A stretch of DNA of 64,000 nt from Labrenzia sp. THAF82. Lineage in GTDB: Bacteria; Pseudomonadota; Alphaproteobacteria; Rhizobiales; Stappiaceae. Below the pieces are notes generated by a model. It worked only from the letters and a program-made list of their open reading frames with translations, had not been told where the DNA came from and did no database searches. Shown here piece by piece: positions 53,712 through 62,516 of the stretch. How positions within the stretch are numbered: the stretch's first letter is position 1; each line of letters starts with the position of its first letter. A program made the translations under genes and the position numbers. The DNA lies in contig NZ_CP045354.1 of NCBI RefSeq assembly GCF_009363435.1, positions 3,562,501 through 3,626,500 on the forward strand, written 5' to 3'.

Positions 53712-54140
53712 GTAGTCACAACTCTCTATCGAATTGTCGAAACATGACGCGAAATCATCACAGCAAATTGGCACTGTGTCCTAGATAGACCTCATCGAGC
53801 CATTGGGAATGGCTTCCGCGTCGCCCAAAATATGTCGGTCGAAGCAGTTCGGCCTGCTCACAATAGGTGTGTCCTGAACCAACCTGACTGCCACCCGAAA
53901 CTTGGCCACGAACCATACTTCCAAAGGGGCAACTCACCACATATCAGAGACCTACATATTCTAGCTGAAACGCTCGTTGCCCTTCCTAAACCTTCCCAAA
54001 GCAAAGAGCCTTTCGAACTGCGACCAAAAGGATATTATCGTCAGTTCCATCACTTGTTGGGTCGCCAGAGCCTCGTTAAGCTCTGAAGCTGTTGCTTGTT
54101 TCGAATTTTCTCTGGCAAGCTGTTGAACCTGTGGGGCCAG
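53712..54140. other. 429-bp spacer before the cytochrome gene
   Basis: An open frame at about 53832-54086 has no recognisable domain or ribosome site. I see no tRNA or strong hairpin. The region should contain the promoter of the multihaem cytochrome gene. Confidence 0.45.
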
Positions 54141-56090
54141 ATGCAGATTGGGTCTTTTCTATGCTGGTCCATGATTTCTTTCATGCTTTTACAAGTGCAT
54201 GCGAGTGCAAACGAAAGAACTCCTGGCTATCAAGACAGCGCCATTTGTCAGTCGTGCCACAATGGGGCTTTTCAAGACTGGAAATCCAGTCACCATGCCA
54301 TGGCCTGGCTCCCCGTTGATGATGAGCACGTTGATGGCGACTTCAACAATTCCACATTTGAGCATCGAGGTCGCAAGACACGTTTTTTCAAAGATGGTGA
54401 CCGCTACTTCGTCGAGACATCCGACATAGATGGAGGCAGCAGGGTCCTTGAAGTCAAAGGGGTTGCCGGCATCACACCCTTGCAGCAATACCTGATTGAG
54501 ACTGAACCAGGGCGCTTGCAGTCACTAGATATTGCGTGGGACCAGGAAAACGACCGCTGGTATCACCTTTACCCGGATCAGGCGTTGGCACCCAATGATG
54601 GTTATCATTGGTCCGGACCATACAAGAACTGGAATTCGCGCTGCGCAGAATGCCACGCAACAGGGTTTCAAAAGAACTATGACCCAAGAACGCGACATTA
54701 CTCCAGCACTCAGTCTGAGATCGGTGTAGGATGTGAAGCTTGTCATGGACCGGGGGAAGCACACCTTGCCTGGGCGAATGGTGCTTCTTCGTCAGAACTA
54801 TCCGTCTTTGAAGGAACAGGCGATCAAGGCCTTATCGTTGATTTCAAAGACGCATTTCCGCATACGGAAATCGAACAGTGTGCGGCTTGCCATTCAAGGC
54901 GCGAGCCGAACCAAGACGGCAATCCGCTTCCCGGCACGCCCTTTCACGACAGTTATCGATTGGCGCTGCTGCGGGATGGACTTTATCACGCTGACGGTCA
55001 GATCCATGACGAAGTCTATGTCTACGGGTCTTTTCTTCAATCAAAAATGTATGCTGAAGGCGTCCGATGCACGGACTGTCATGAACCCCACTCCGGCCAA
55101 TTGAAGGCAGAGGGAAACGGGGTTTGCACCCAATGTCACTCTCAAGTGGGTAACGACACGTTTCCCTCCTTGACGTTGAAAAGATATGACAGCCCGGACC
55201 ATCACTTCCACGAAGCCGGAACCGCAGGTGCACAATGCGTTTCCTGTCACATGATCGAGCGCACTTACATGGGAATAGATGGACGTCGCGACCATTCCTT
55301 CAGGGTGCCGCGGCCGGATCTCAGCGCGTCTCTCGGAACGCCGAACGCCTGCACGGATTGTCACATCGACAAGCCTGCGACCTGGGCTGCGGAAAAGTTG
55401 AAGATGCGTTTTCCTGATAGTGCCCATCGTTCTTCCCATTTTGCTTCGGTTTTTGCCCCGGCACGCAGAGGGGTGACGGGACTTGGAGAACAATTGCTCA
55501 ACATTGCGCTTCAAGAGACGCTGCCTGGAATCGTGCGCGCTTCGGCAATAAATTTGTACGCACAACACTCAGGATCCGAGGCACCAAGTGATGCATTTTC
55601 GCTCTTGAGCGACTCCGATCCTCTTGTGCGGGCCGCCGCCGTCTCGTTGACGGCTACTCTGCCGGCCAGCACTCAAGTCCAGCTGCTGTCCAAATTGTTG
55701 GAAGACCCTCTGAGGTCTGTACGTATTGCCACAGCCAGGCAGCTTCTGGGCGTTTCATTAAGGGGAGAAGAACAAGGAATTCAGGACGCTGTCCAGAATG
55801 CAAATGACGAGTGGCGTACCGCTCTTTCTTCCAAACTGGATTATCCAGAAACTCATATGGTTATCGCAGGCACAGCTCTGACCTTGCGAAACCCAAAAGC
55901 TGCTATCAGGGCGTTTCAGGAAGCCACGCAACTCGATCCGCAATTGGCAGATGCCTGGATTATGCAGATCCGTCTTTTTATGGCGCTTCAGGACTACACC
56001 AACGCGCAGATCACGCTTCAACGAGCGAAAAAACTGATCCCGGAAGACGCTCGGCTCGCCGACTTTGAACGTCTATTGCAAAGCCGTTGA
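54141..56090 (+). CDS. Secreted eight-haem cytochrome c with C-terminal TPR/HEAT-like repeats
   Basis: The protein has eight CxxCH haem sites: CQSCH, CAECH, CEACH, CAACH, CTDCH, CTQCH, CVSCH and CTDCH, all in the first 425 or so residues. It then has HEAT-like helices (SDSDPLVRAAAVSL, DPLRSVRIATARQLL) and TPR-like helices (NPKAAIRAFQEATQLDP, DYTNAQITLQRAKKLIPED). From ATG 54141 the N-terminus (MQIGSFLCWSMISFMLLQVHA) works as a signal peptide, as a periplasmic multihaem protein needs; an upstream TTG at 54096 would lengthen it by 15 residues. Function is probably periplasmic electron transfer; partner unknown. The arylsulfatase gene follows. Confidence 0.85.
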   Translation: MQIGSFLCWSMISFMLLQVHASANERTPGYQDSAICQSCHNGAFQDWKSSHHAMAWLPVDDEHVDGDFNNSTFEHRGRKTRFFKDGDRYFVETSDIDGGSRVLEVKGVAGITPLQQYLIETEPGRLQSLDIAWDQENDRWYHLYPDQALAPNDGYHWSGPYKNWNSRCAECHATGFQKNYDPRTRHYSSTQSEIGVGCEACHGPGEAHLAWANGASSSELSVFEGTGDQGLIVDFKDAFPHTEIEQCAACHSRREPNQDGNPLPGTPFHDSYRLALLRDGLYHADGQIHDEVYVYGSFLQSKMYAEGVRCTDCHEPHSGQLKAEGNGVCTQCHSQVGNDTFPSLTLKRYDSPDHHFHEAGTAGAQCVSCHMIERTYMGIDGRRDHSFRVPRPDLSASLGTPNACTDCHIDKPATWAAEKLKMRFPDSAHRSSHFASVFAPARRGVTGLGEQLLNIALQETLPGIVRASAINLYAQHSGSEAPSDAFSLLSDSDPLVRAAAVSLTATLPASTQVQLLSKLLEDPLRSVRIATARQLLGVSLRGEEQGIQDAVQNANDEWRTALSSKLDYPETHMVIAGTALTLRNPKAAIRAFQEATQLDPQLADAWIMQIRLFMALQDYTNAQITLQRAKKLIPEDARLADFERLLQSR

Positions 56091-56314
56091 CTGGAAAACA
56101 GTCGCTAGATTTCCACTTTTAGCTGTATTTTTGCTTCGAAAAATGACAAGGCCTTGGCATTCTTTACGAGGCTGATGACCTTTAGAAAATTAAATTTCGC
56201 TTTCTGTATTGACGCTGGGGCAAATTCGACATCTGATTGATGAACCGACGTCCAACGCATTGGTACTAATAACAATTTTACACAGTGCCAGTGTACATGG
56301 GAGGATAATCGAAC

Positions 56315-57919
56315 ATGCCATTTCAGTATAATTTCAGGGCCGCATTGTTCGCAGCCTGTGCCTTTGGGGCCTGCGGCCTCGCCGGAGGACTGCCTGCGCT
56401 GGCACAATCAGAAGGTAAGCCCAACATTCTCGTCATCTGGGGTGACGATGTCGGACAATCCAACATATCTGCCTATACATTCGGTTTGATGGGATACAAC
56501 ACTCCCAATATCGACAGAATTGCGAAAGAAGGCATGATGTTTACCGACTATTATGGTGAGCAGTCATGCACGGCGGGTCGATCTTCCTACATCACTGGAC
56601 AAAGTGTTTTCAGAACGGGACTGTCGAAGGTTGGATTGCCGGGTGCCGATCTTGGCATGCAGGAAGAAGACCCAACAATTGCCGGCCTCCTGAAAGCACA
56701 AGGCTATGTGACCGGTCAGTTTGGTAAGAACCATCTCGGCGACAAGGATGAACACCTGCCGACCAATCACGGTTTCGATGAGTTTTTTGGCAATCTTTAT
56801 CACTTGAATGCCGAGGAAGAGCCCGAAAACGAGGATTACCCCGGTAACATGACGCTGGCTGACGGAAGGACCTTCCGCGAAGCCTTTGGTCCTCGTGGCG
56901 TTATCAAGTCATCTGCGGACGGTACGATTGAAGACACGGGCCCTCTAACCAAAAAACGTATGAAAACCGTTGATGATGAAACGGTAACCGCCGCTATCGA
57001 CTTCATCAAACGAGCGAATGATCAGGGACAGCCCTTCTATGTCTGGTGGAATGGGACCAGGATGCATTTCCGCACACACGTTAAGCCGGAAATGCGTGAA
57101 AGAGCGAATGAGCTTGCAGGCAGAAATCTCGATGAGTATTCAGCGGGCATGATCGAGCATGATTTGCATGTCGGTCAGCTTCTTGATTTGATCGATGAAC
57201 TCGGCATTGCTGACAATACCATCGTCCACTACTCAACGGATAACGGCCCGCATTACAACACCTGGCCAGATGCCGCTTCAACACCGTTCTTTGGTGAGAA
57301 GAACACCAACTATGAAGGCGGATGGCGCGTTCCGTCCATGGTACGCTGGCCCGGCAAGATTGAGGCAGGAGCTGTCTCCAACGAGATCATGCACCACATG
57401 GACTGGTTGCCGACTTACCTGGCGGCTGCAGGTGCTCCGGAGATCAAAGAGCAGCTGAAAGAAGGTGGCGTTCAAGCGATCGGTCGCGAATACAAGGTCC
57501 ATCTCGACGGTTACAACTTCTTGCCTGTGCTTTTGGGTGAAGAAGACGCCGGTCCAAGAGCAGAGATATTCTATTTTTCCGATGACGGAGATCTGACGGC
57601 TCTGCGCTGGAACGACTGGAAACTGATCTTCATGGAGCAGAAACAGTACAAGACCTTGCGGGCATGGATTGAGCCATTCACGGTTTTGCGTCTGCCTCTC
57701 ATTTTCAATCTGCGACGTGATCCTTACGAGCGGTCCTATCAAACTTCCAATACCTATTATGATTGGTTGATCGACCGGGCATATATGCTTGTGCCTGCAC
57801 AGCAGTATGTCGGAAATTTCCTTGCCACTTTCCAGGAATTTCCTCCGCGCCAAAAAGCTGCGAGTTTCTCTCTCGATCAGGTCATGGACAAACTCAGCAC
57901 ACCAGGCGGTGCTCAATAA
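56315..57919 (+). CDS. Secreted arylsulfatase (formylglycine type)
   Basis: This 534-aa sulfatase has a signal peptide (MPFQYNFRAALFAACAFGACG onward, cut near LAQS), the metal motif VIWGDDVGQSN near 41-50, the formylglycine motif SCTAGRSS near residue 85, and GQFGKNHLGD near 128. It hydrolyses sulfate esters in the periplasm after maturation by a formylglycine-generating enzyme that is not in the window. GGGAGGA at 56299 provides the ribosome site. The 224 bp before it contains no gene and should hold its promoter. A terminator follows the stop. Confidence 0.93.
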   Translation: MPFQYNFRAALFAACAFGACGLAGGLPALAQSEGKPNILVIWGDDVGQSNISAYTFGLMGYNTPNIDRIAKEGMMFTDYYGEQSCTAGRSSYITGQSVFRTGLSKVGLPGADLGMQEEDPTIAGLLKAQGYVTGQFGKNHLGDKDEHLPTNHGFDEFFGNLYHLNAEEEPENEDYPGNMTLADGRTFREAFGPRGVIKSSADGTIEDTGPLTKKRMKTVDDETVTAAIDFIKRANDQGQPFYVWWNGTRMHFRTHVKPEMRERANELAGRNLDEYSAGMIEHDLHVGQLLDLIDELGIADNTIVHYSTDNGPHYNTWPDAASTPFFGEKNTNYEGGWRVPSMVRWPGKIEAGAVSNEIMHHMDWLPTYLAAAGAPEIKEQLKEGGVQAIGREYKVHLDGYNFLPVLLGEEDAGPRAEIFYFSDDGDLTALRWNDWKLIFMEQKQYKTLRAWIEPFTVLRLPLIFNLRRDPYERSYQTSNTYYDWLIDRAYMLVPAQQYVGNFLATFQEFPPRQKAASFSLDQVMDKLSTPGGAQ

Positions 57920-57932
57920 AAGCTGATTGCAC

Positions 57933-57968
57933 AACCGCGGTGGACTTCAAATATCCATCGCGGTTTTT
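57933..57968 (+). terminator. Rho-independent terminator
   Basis: A 12-bp stem, AACCGCGGTGGA (57933-57944) with TCCATCGCGGTT (57954-57965), containing one G-U pair and a 9-nt loop, is followed by a run of T to 57968. It lies 14 nt after the arylsulfatase stop and before the HAD gene. Confidence 0.85.
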
Positions 57969-58000
57969 CATTTCACTTTAGAGACTGTCAGGAGGCCCGC

Positions 58001-58978
58001 ATGCGCCTGTTCTGTTCGATTGCTGTTGTTCTGATGGTAACGGGGAGTGCAATCGCTGATCCCCTGCCCTCCTGGAACGATAATGCCGCGAAGGCACAGA
58101 TTATTGACTTTATTGGTTCGGTCACCGATCCAGCCTCTCCTGAATACGTAACCCCAAGCCAAAGGGTTGCTGTTTTCGACAATGACGGGACACTCTGGGC
58201 TGAGAAACCCGTTTATTTCCAATTGCTTTATGCCCTCGACAAACTGAAGCAAAAGGCTGCCGCCAACCCAGAAATACTGACCAGCGCAACGTTGGAAGCT
58301 GCAGCGGCCGGCGATATGGATGCAGTGGCAAAGTCAGGTGAAGAAGGCTTATTGGAAATAGTCATGGCGTCTCATGCCGGGCTTTCAGTCGATGCGTTCA
58401 CACAAGACGTTGCCAACTGGATAAAGAGCGCAAAACACCCAACAAGAAATGTGCCTTATACGGACATGACTTATCAGCCCATGCTGGAACTGCTGCGTTT
58501 CCTCAGAGACGAGGGTTTTGACACGTATATTGTGTCCGGCGGCGGTATCCATTTCATGCGGGCTTTCGTCGAAGAAGCTTATGGAATTCCTCCAGAAAAA
58601 GTAATCGGCAGTGCGGGTGTGACACGATACGCCGTGGTTGAAGGCGTACCGACGATTTTAAAGGATCCCGGAATTGCCTTTATCGACGACAAGGCGGGCA
58701 AACCGGTGGGAATAGACAACAAGATCGGGAAAAAACCGATTTTCGTGGGCGGCAACTCGGACGGTGATTTTGAGATGCTGGAATGGGCGACGTCAGGAGA
58801 CGGTCCCAGGTTCGGGCTCATCGTTCATCACACGGATGCGGAACGCGAATGGGCTTATGACCGGAACAGTCATGTTGGCAAGCTTGTCAGGGGACTGGAT
58901 GAAGGACCCGATCGCGGTTGGTTGCTAGTCGATATGGCGAAAGACTGGAACCGTGTCTGGAGCGGCTCTCCCAATTGA
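58001..58978 (+). CDS. Secreted HAD-superfamily phosphatase
   Basis: The 325-aa protein begins with a signal peptide (MRLFCSIAVVLMVTGSAIA). It has HAD motif I FDNDGTLW near residue 53, motif II VSGGGIHF near 178, and the acidic motif IV GGNSDGDFEML near 250, so it is a probable phosphohydrolase acting outside the cytoplasm. GGAGG at 57991 lies 5 nt before the ATG. The terminator just upstream may leave part of its expression to readthrough or to its own promoter. Substrate is unknown. Confidence 0.9.
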   Translation: MRLFCSIAVVLMVTGSAIADPLPSWNDNAAKAQIIDFIGSVTDPASPEYVTPSQRVAVFDNDGTLWAEKPVYFQLLYALDKLKQKAAANPEILTSATLEAAAAGDMDAVAKSGEEGLLEIVMASHAGLSVDAFTQDVANWIKSAKHPTRNVPYTDMTYQPMLELLRFLRDEGFDTYIVSGGGIHFMRAFVEEAYGIPPEKVIGSAGVTRYAVVEGVPTILKDPGIAFIDDKAGKPVGIDNKIGKKPIFVGGNSDGDFEMLEWATSGDGPRFGLIVHHTDAEREWAYDRNSHVGKLVRGLDEGPDRGWLLVDMAKDWNRVWSGSPN

Positions 58979-59026
58979 GGCCCAAGGGCCGAATGTCATT
59001 GCCTATTTGTTCAACTGGAAACCTTC

Positions 59027-60031
59027 ATGCCCGGCACCCGAGATCAGATCAATGAGCTGAAAGAACGAATGCAGCAGTCGATAATCGGCCAGGTCGATGT
59101 CATTGATCGCCTGATTATCGGACTGCTTGCGAATGGGAACCTGCTGATCGAAGGTCTGCCTGGTCTGGCGAAAACACGGGCGATCAAGGCACTCGCGAAA
59201 AACCTGCAAGCAGACTTCAGTCGGATCCAGTTTACACCCGATCTACTTCCTTCGGATGTGACCGGGACAGAGGTTTATCATCAGTCGGGCGGTGCGGGAA
59301 CATTTCGCTTCGAAAAGGGACCTATTTTCGCAAACATCGTCCTGGCTGACGAGATCAATCGCGCCCCAGCCAAGGTACAGGCCGCATTGTTGGAAGCTAT
59401 GGAAGAACGGCAAGTGACCGTTTCAGGCAAAACTCACGAAATGTCGCCTCTCTTCATGGTTATGGCCACTCAGAACCCAGTTGAGCAGGAAGGCACCTAC
59501 CCGCTGCCGGAAGCCCAGATGGACAGGTTCTTGATGCATGTGCTGATCAATTACCCTCCTGTCGAAGATGAGGTGAAAGTCGTCCAATTGGTGCGAGACG
59601 AAGAAAAAGAGGCCATCGCAGAAAGTCAAAACGACAAGACAAAGACGCGGCGCAAGGAACAAAGTCCCCAAATCTCTCAGGATACCGTCTTTTCTGCGCG
59701 GACGGAGATAGGAGCCATCGCTGTATCGCCGGCAATTGAGCGTTACATGGCAGATCTCGTCCACGCAACGCGCTATCCGGACAAATTCTCCGACGACCTG
59801 GCAAAATGGATCGAACTTGGAGCCAGTCCGCGTGCCTCGATAGCGCTGGACAAGTGCGGGCGTACACATGCCTGGCTTGCCGGTCGCGACTATGTAGATC
59901 CTCTGGATGTTCAAGCTATCGCTTGCGATGTACTGCGACATCGATTGACCATCAGCTTTGAAGCCGAGGGAGATGGGGTAACTCCAGATGATGTCGTGAA
60001 AGAGATCATCAAGAACGTTGCCTTGTCATAG
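59027..60031 (+). CDS. MoxR-family AAA+ ATPase
   Basis: The 334-aa protein has Walker A GLPGLAKT near residue 45, Walker B VLADEIN near 108, and the MoxR hallmark [22 protein letters not shown] (split) near 150. MoxR ATPases act as chaperone-like partners of VWA-domain proteins. It heads a run with DUF58, DUF4381 and two VWA genes, the standard Bat-type arrangement. The ribosome site before ATG 59027 is weak. Confidence 0.94.
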   Translation: MPGTRDQINELKERMQQSIIGQVDVIDRLIIGLLANGNLLIEGLPGLAKTRAIKALAKNLQADFSRIQFTPDLLPSDVTGTEVYHQSGGAGTFRFEKGPIFANIVLADEINRAPAKVQAALLEAMEERQVTVSGKTHEMSPLFMVMATQNPVEQEGTYPLPEAQMDRFLMHVLINYPPVEDEVKVVQLVRDEEKEAIAESQNDKTKTRRKEQSPQISQDTVFSARTEIGAIAVSPAIERYMADLVHATRYPDKFSDDLAKWIELGASPRASIALDKCGRTHAWLAGRDYVDPLDVQAIACDVLRHRLTISFEAEGDGVTPDDVVKEIIKNVALS

Positions 60032-60061
60032 ACGAGCCGCAGCAAGGCAGGACCATTCAAC

Positions 60062-61069
60062 ATGAGGGATCACGCCGCAAGAACTCGAACGGGACTGGTC
60101 AGCTCAAGTTCGACCAGATCGAACCAGGCCGACCTGCGCATTCATGTCACCTTAGATCACCTGAAATCCATGGAAGGACATGTCAGGTCATTCAGGCTGC
60201 TTCCCTCAAAACAACCGTCCTCGAGTGTCTTGAACGGTCGACATGCATCGCGCCTTCGTGGCAGGGGGCTGAATTTTGAAGAGTTGCGTGGATATCTTCC
60301 GGGTGATGATCCGCGCACGATCGATTGGAAAGTGACCGCGAGAACGGGAGAACCTCATGTTCGGGTGTATAGCGAAGAACGCGACCGCCCTACCCTAGTT
60401 GTTGTCGATCAACGCATGTCCATGTTTTTCGGAACCCGACATGCGATGAAATCCGTGACCGCCGCAGAAGCTGCAGCACTCATTGTGTTCAGAGTACTGG
60501 ATCAGGGTGATCGCATCGGAGGTATCGTCTTCGGTGATGAATTGCTGAGTGAAGTGCGACCGAGAAACAGCAGAAATGCTTGCCATCGTCTCCTTTGCGC
60601 TCTGGAACGCGCCAACCGAATGTTAAAAGCGGATGCCCCATCCGGCCACGGACCAATGGGCCTCAACCAACCGCTTTCTATGGTTGCGCGTATTGCGAAG
60701 CGCGATCATCTGGTTGTCATCTTGAGCGATTTTGACGGAATTGACGACCGTACCGAGAAATTGGTCGCCGGAATTGCGCGTCGAAACGACGTAATTTTGT
60801 GCCCGATAACGGACCCCATCTCTCAAGAGATTCCGAATGATTTGAAAATCGTCGTTTCCGATGGCGAGTTACAGGTAGAGCTCGACACAACGCACGGCGA
60901 CGTGCGAAAGCGGCTCGAAACATTCTCCAAAGGCCGCCTAGCTGATCTTCTTCATTGGCAAAAACGTTTCGGATTGATCGTCCTTCCGCTGAGTGCAGGA
61001 GAAGAGACGCTTTCTCAGTTGCGATTGCTGACCGGTGGAGCACCTCAAAAGCGGAGACCTGATCTTTGA
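60062..61069 (+). CDS. DUF58 domain-containing protein
   Basis: The 335-aa protein has the DUF58 signature: LRGRGLNFEELRGYLPGDDPRTIDWKVTAR (split around the DPRTIDW core) near residue 60-90 and the VWA-like VVVDQRMSMFFG near 120. These proteins partner MoxR ATPases and VWA proteins at the membrane. It starts 30 nt after moxR, and its stop overlaps the ATG of the DUF4381 gene (ATGA at 61066-61069). Confidence 0.92.
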   Translation: MRDHAARTRTGLVSSSSTRSNQADLRIHVTLDHLKSMEGHVRSFRLLPSKQPSSSVLNGRHASRLRGRGLNFEELRGYLPGDDPRTIDWKVTARTGEPHVRVYSEERDRPTLVVVDQRMSMFFGTRHAMKSVTAAEAAALIVFRVLDQGDRIGGIVFGDELLSEVRPRNSRNACHRLLCALERANRMLKADAPSGHGPMGLNQPLSMVARIAKRDHLVVILSDFDGIDDRTEKLVAGIARRNDVILCPITDPISQEIPNDLKIVVSDGELQVELDTTHGDVRKRLETFSKGRLADLLHWQKRFGLIVLPLSAGEETLSQLRLLTGGAPQKRRPDL

Positions 61070-61536
61070 AAGAAGAATGGAAAGGCCCTACGCTGCCCGA
61101 GCTCTTCGAGTTGCTGGAGCCTGTGCCGCTTCCTCAACCAGTTTCAATGGCACCTCAGACTGCCGGCTGGATTTGGATCGGGTTGCTCCTTCTGGCAATT
61201 GTGATTGCATCTGTTTGGGCAGCTATCAGAAAGCGTCGCAAAAACGCCTATCGCAAACAGGCACTTGCAGAGCTTAAGATTGCTTCGAAAGACGCGGCAC
61301 GGATTGCGGAAATCGTTAGACGGACAGCCCTCACCGCCTATCCGCGCACCGAAGTAGCGTCTCTCCATGGTGCCGACTGGCTCGCGTTTCTGGATCGAAG
61401 CTACAATGGTACCGGGTTCTCTGAAGGCCCTGGGCGGCAAATCGCGGACGCACCTTACAAACGGCAAATTGCATCCCCTGATCTTTATGCAATTGCACGG
61501 ACCTGGATTTCTACGCATCAGGCCAAATTGTCATGA
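61066..61536 (+). CDS. DUF4381 membrane protein
   Basis: The 156-aa protein has one clear transmembrane helix (about residues 29-50: WIWIGLLLLAIVIASVWAAI) preceded by a proline-rich start and followed by a basic stretch, the DUF4381 layout. It sits between DUF58 and VWA genes with ATGA overlaps on both sides. It is an accessory component of the MoxR/VWA system of unknown detailed role. Confidence 0.85.
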   Translation: MKEEWKGPTLPELFELLEPVPLPQPVSMAPQTAGWIWIGLLLLAIVIASVWAAIRKRRKNAYRKQALAELKIASKDAARIAEIVRRTALTAYPRTEVASLHGADWLAFLDRSYNGTGFSEGPGRQIADAPYKRQIASPDLYAIARTWISTHQAKLS

Positions 61537-62516
61537 TTGAGTTCAGCGCGCCCCTTATGCTTTTGCTGCTGCCGCTACCATTGGCCGTCTATTTCCTGGT
61601 TCCCGCACACCGTGAAAGAGTCTCGGCCCTGCGCTTGCCGTTTTTCAGGCGACTGGCAACTGCTGTGGGGAAAGATCCAAAACCCGGATCGGTCATTTTT
61701 TCCCGGTCAGTCGTTCAACTGGTTGCTGCCGTGCTGGTCTGGACGCTTACAATTTGTGCCCTTGCCGGCCCTGAAAAAGTCGGAGAACCCGTCGTGCTCG
61801 AAAAGGCTGCGCGAGATGTCATGCTCGCGATCGACATTTCCGGATCGATGGATCAGAGAGATTTTGTGGCAACCAACGGGGAAAGAACGCAAAGATTGGA
61901 GGCTGTCCAAAGGGTGGTCGGTAAGTTTGTTTCTGAGCGGGATGGCGATCGCATTGCGTTGATCGTGTTTGGCGCAAAAGCGTTTGTGCAAGCACCTTTC
62001 ACCGAAGACCTGGAGAGTGTGCGGGCGCTACTTGAACAGACCGAGGTTGGCATGGCAGGGCCGCACACTGTGCTCGGCGATGCTATCGGACTGGCAATCA
62101 AGACGTTCCAGGGAAGCGAGATTGCCGACAAGTTATTGATAGTGTTGAGCGACGGCGCAGATACCGGCAGCCGAATGACACCAATCAATGCAGCGGCCAT
62201 CGCTGCAAAAGACGGAATTGACATCATTACGATTGGCGTCGGAGATCCGGCGGGAAGCGGTGAACAAAGGCTCGACGAGACAAGTCTGAAAAAAATCGCT
62301 GAACAGGCAAACGGGTCCTACTATTTTGCTGGAGACGAGGCGGCGCTTTCCGACATCTACACACGGATTGACGCTCAAGAACCTCGCACTGTCGAGACGT
62401 CAACGTACCGGCCGAGAGAAAGTCTCGGATATGTCCTGCTGGCGCTTGCAGCGTTTACAGGTTTTTTGACCTTGCTTTTCCTGCATGTACTCAAAGAACG
62501 CCGGAGGCTCGCATGA
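61533..62516 (+). CDS. VWA-domain membrane protein (BatA-like)
   Basis: This 327-aa protein has two N-terminal membrane segments, a von Willebrand A domain with an intact MIDAS start AIDISGSMDQR near residue 95, and a C-terminal transmembrane helix near 300. This is the BatA architecture. The MoxR ATPase presumably works on it. Its stop overlaps the next VWA gene (62513-62516). Confidence 0.92.
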   Translation: MIEFSAPLMLLLLPLPLAVYFLVPAHRERVSALRLPFFRRLATAVGKDPKPGSVIFSRSVVQLVAAVLVWTLTICALAGPEKVGEPVVLEKAARDVMLAIDISGSMDQRDFVATNGERTQRLEAVQRVVGKFVSERDGDRIALIVFGAKAFVQAPFTEDLESVRALLEQTEVGMAGPHTVLGDAIGLAIKTFQGSEIADKLLIVLSDGADTGSRMTPINAAAIAAKDGIDIITIGVGDPAGSGEQRLDETSLKKIAEQANGSYYFAGDEAALSDIYTRIDAQEPRTVETSTYRPRESLGYVLLALAAFTGFLTLLFLHVLKERRRLA

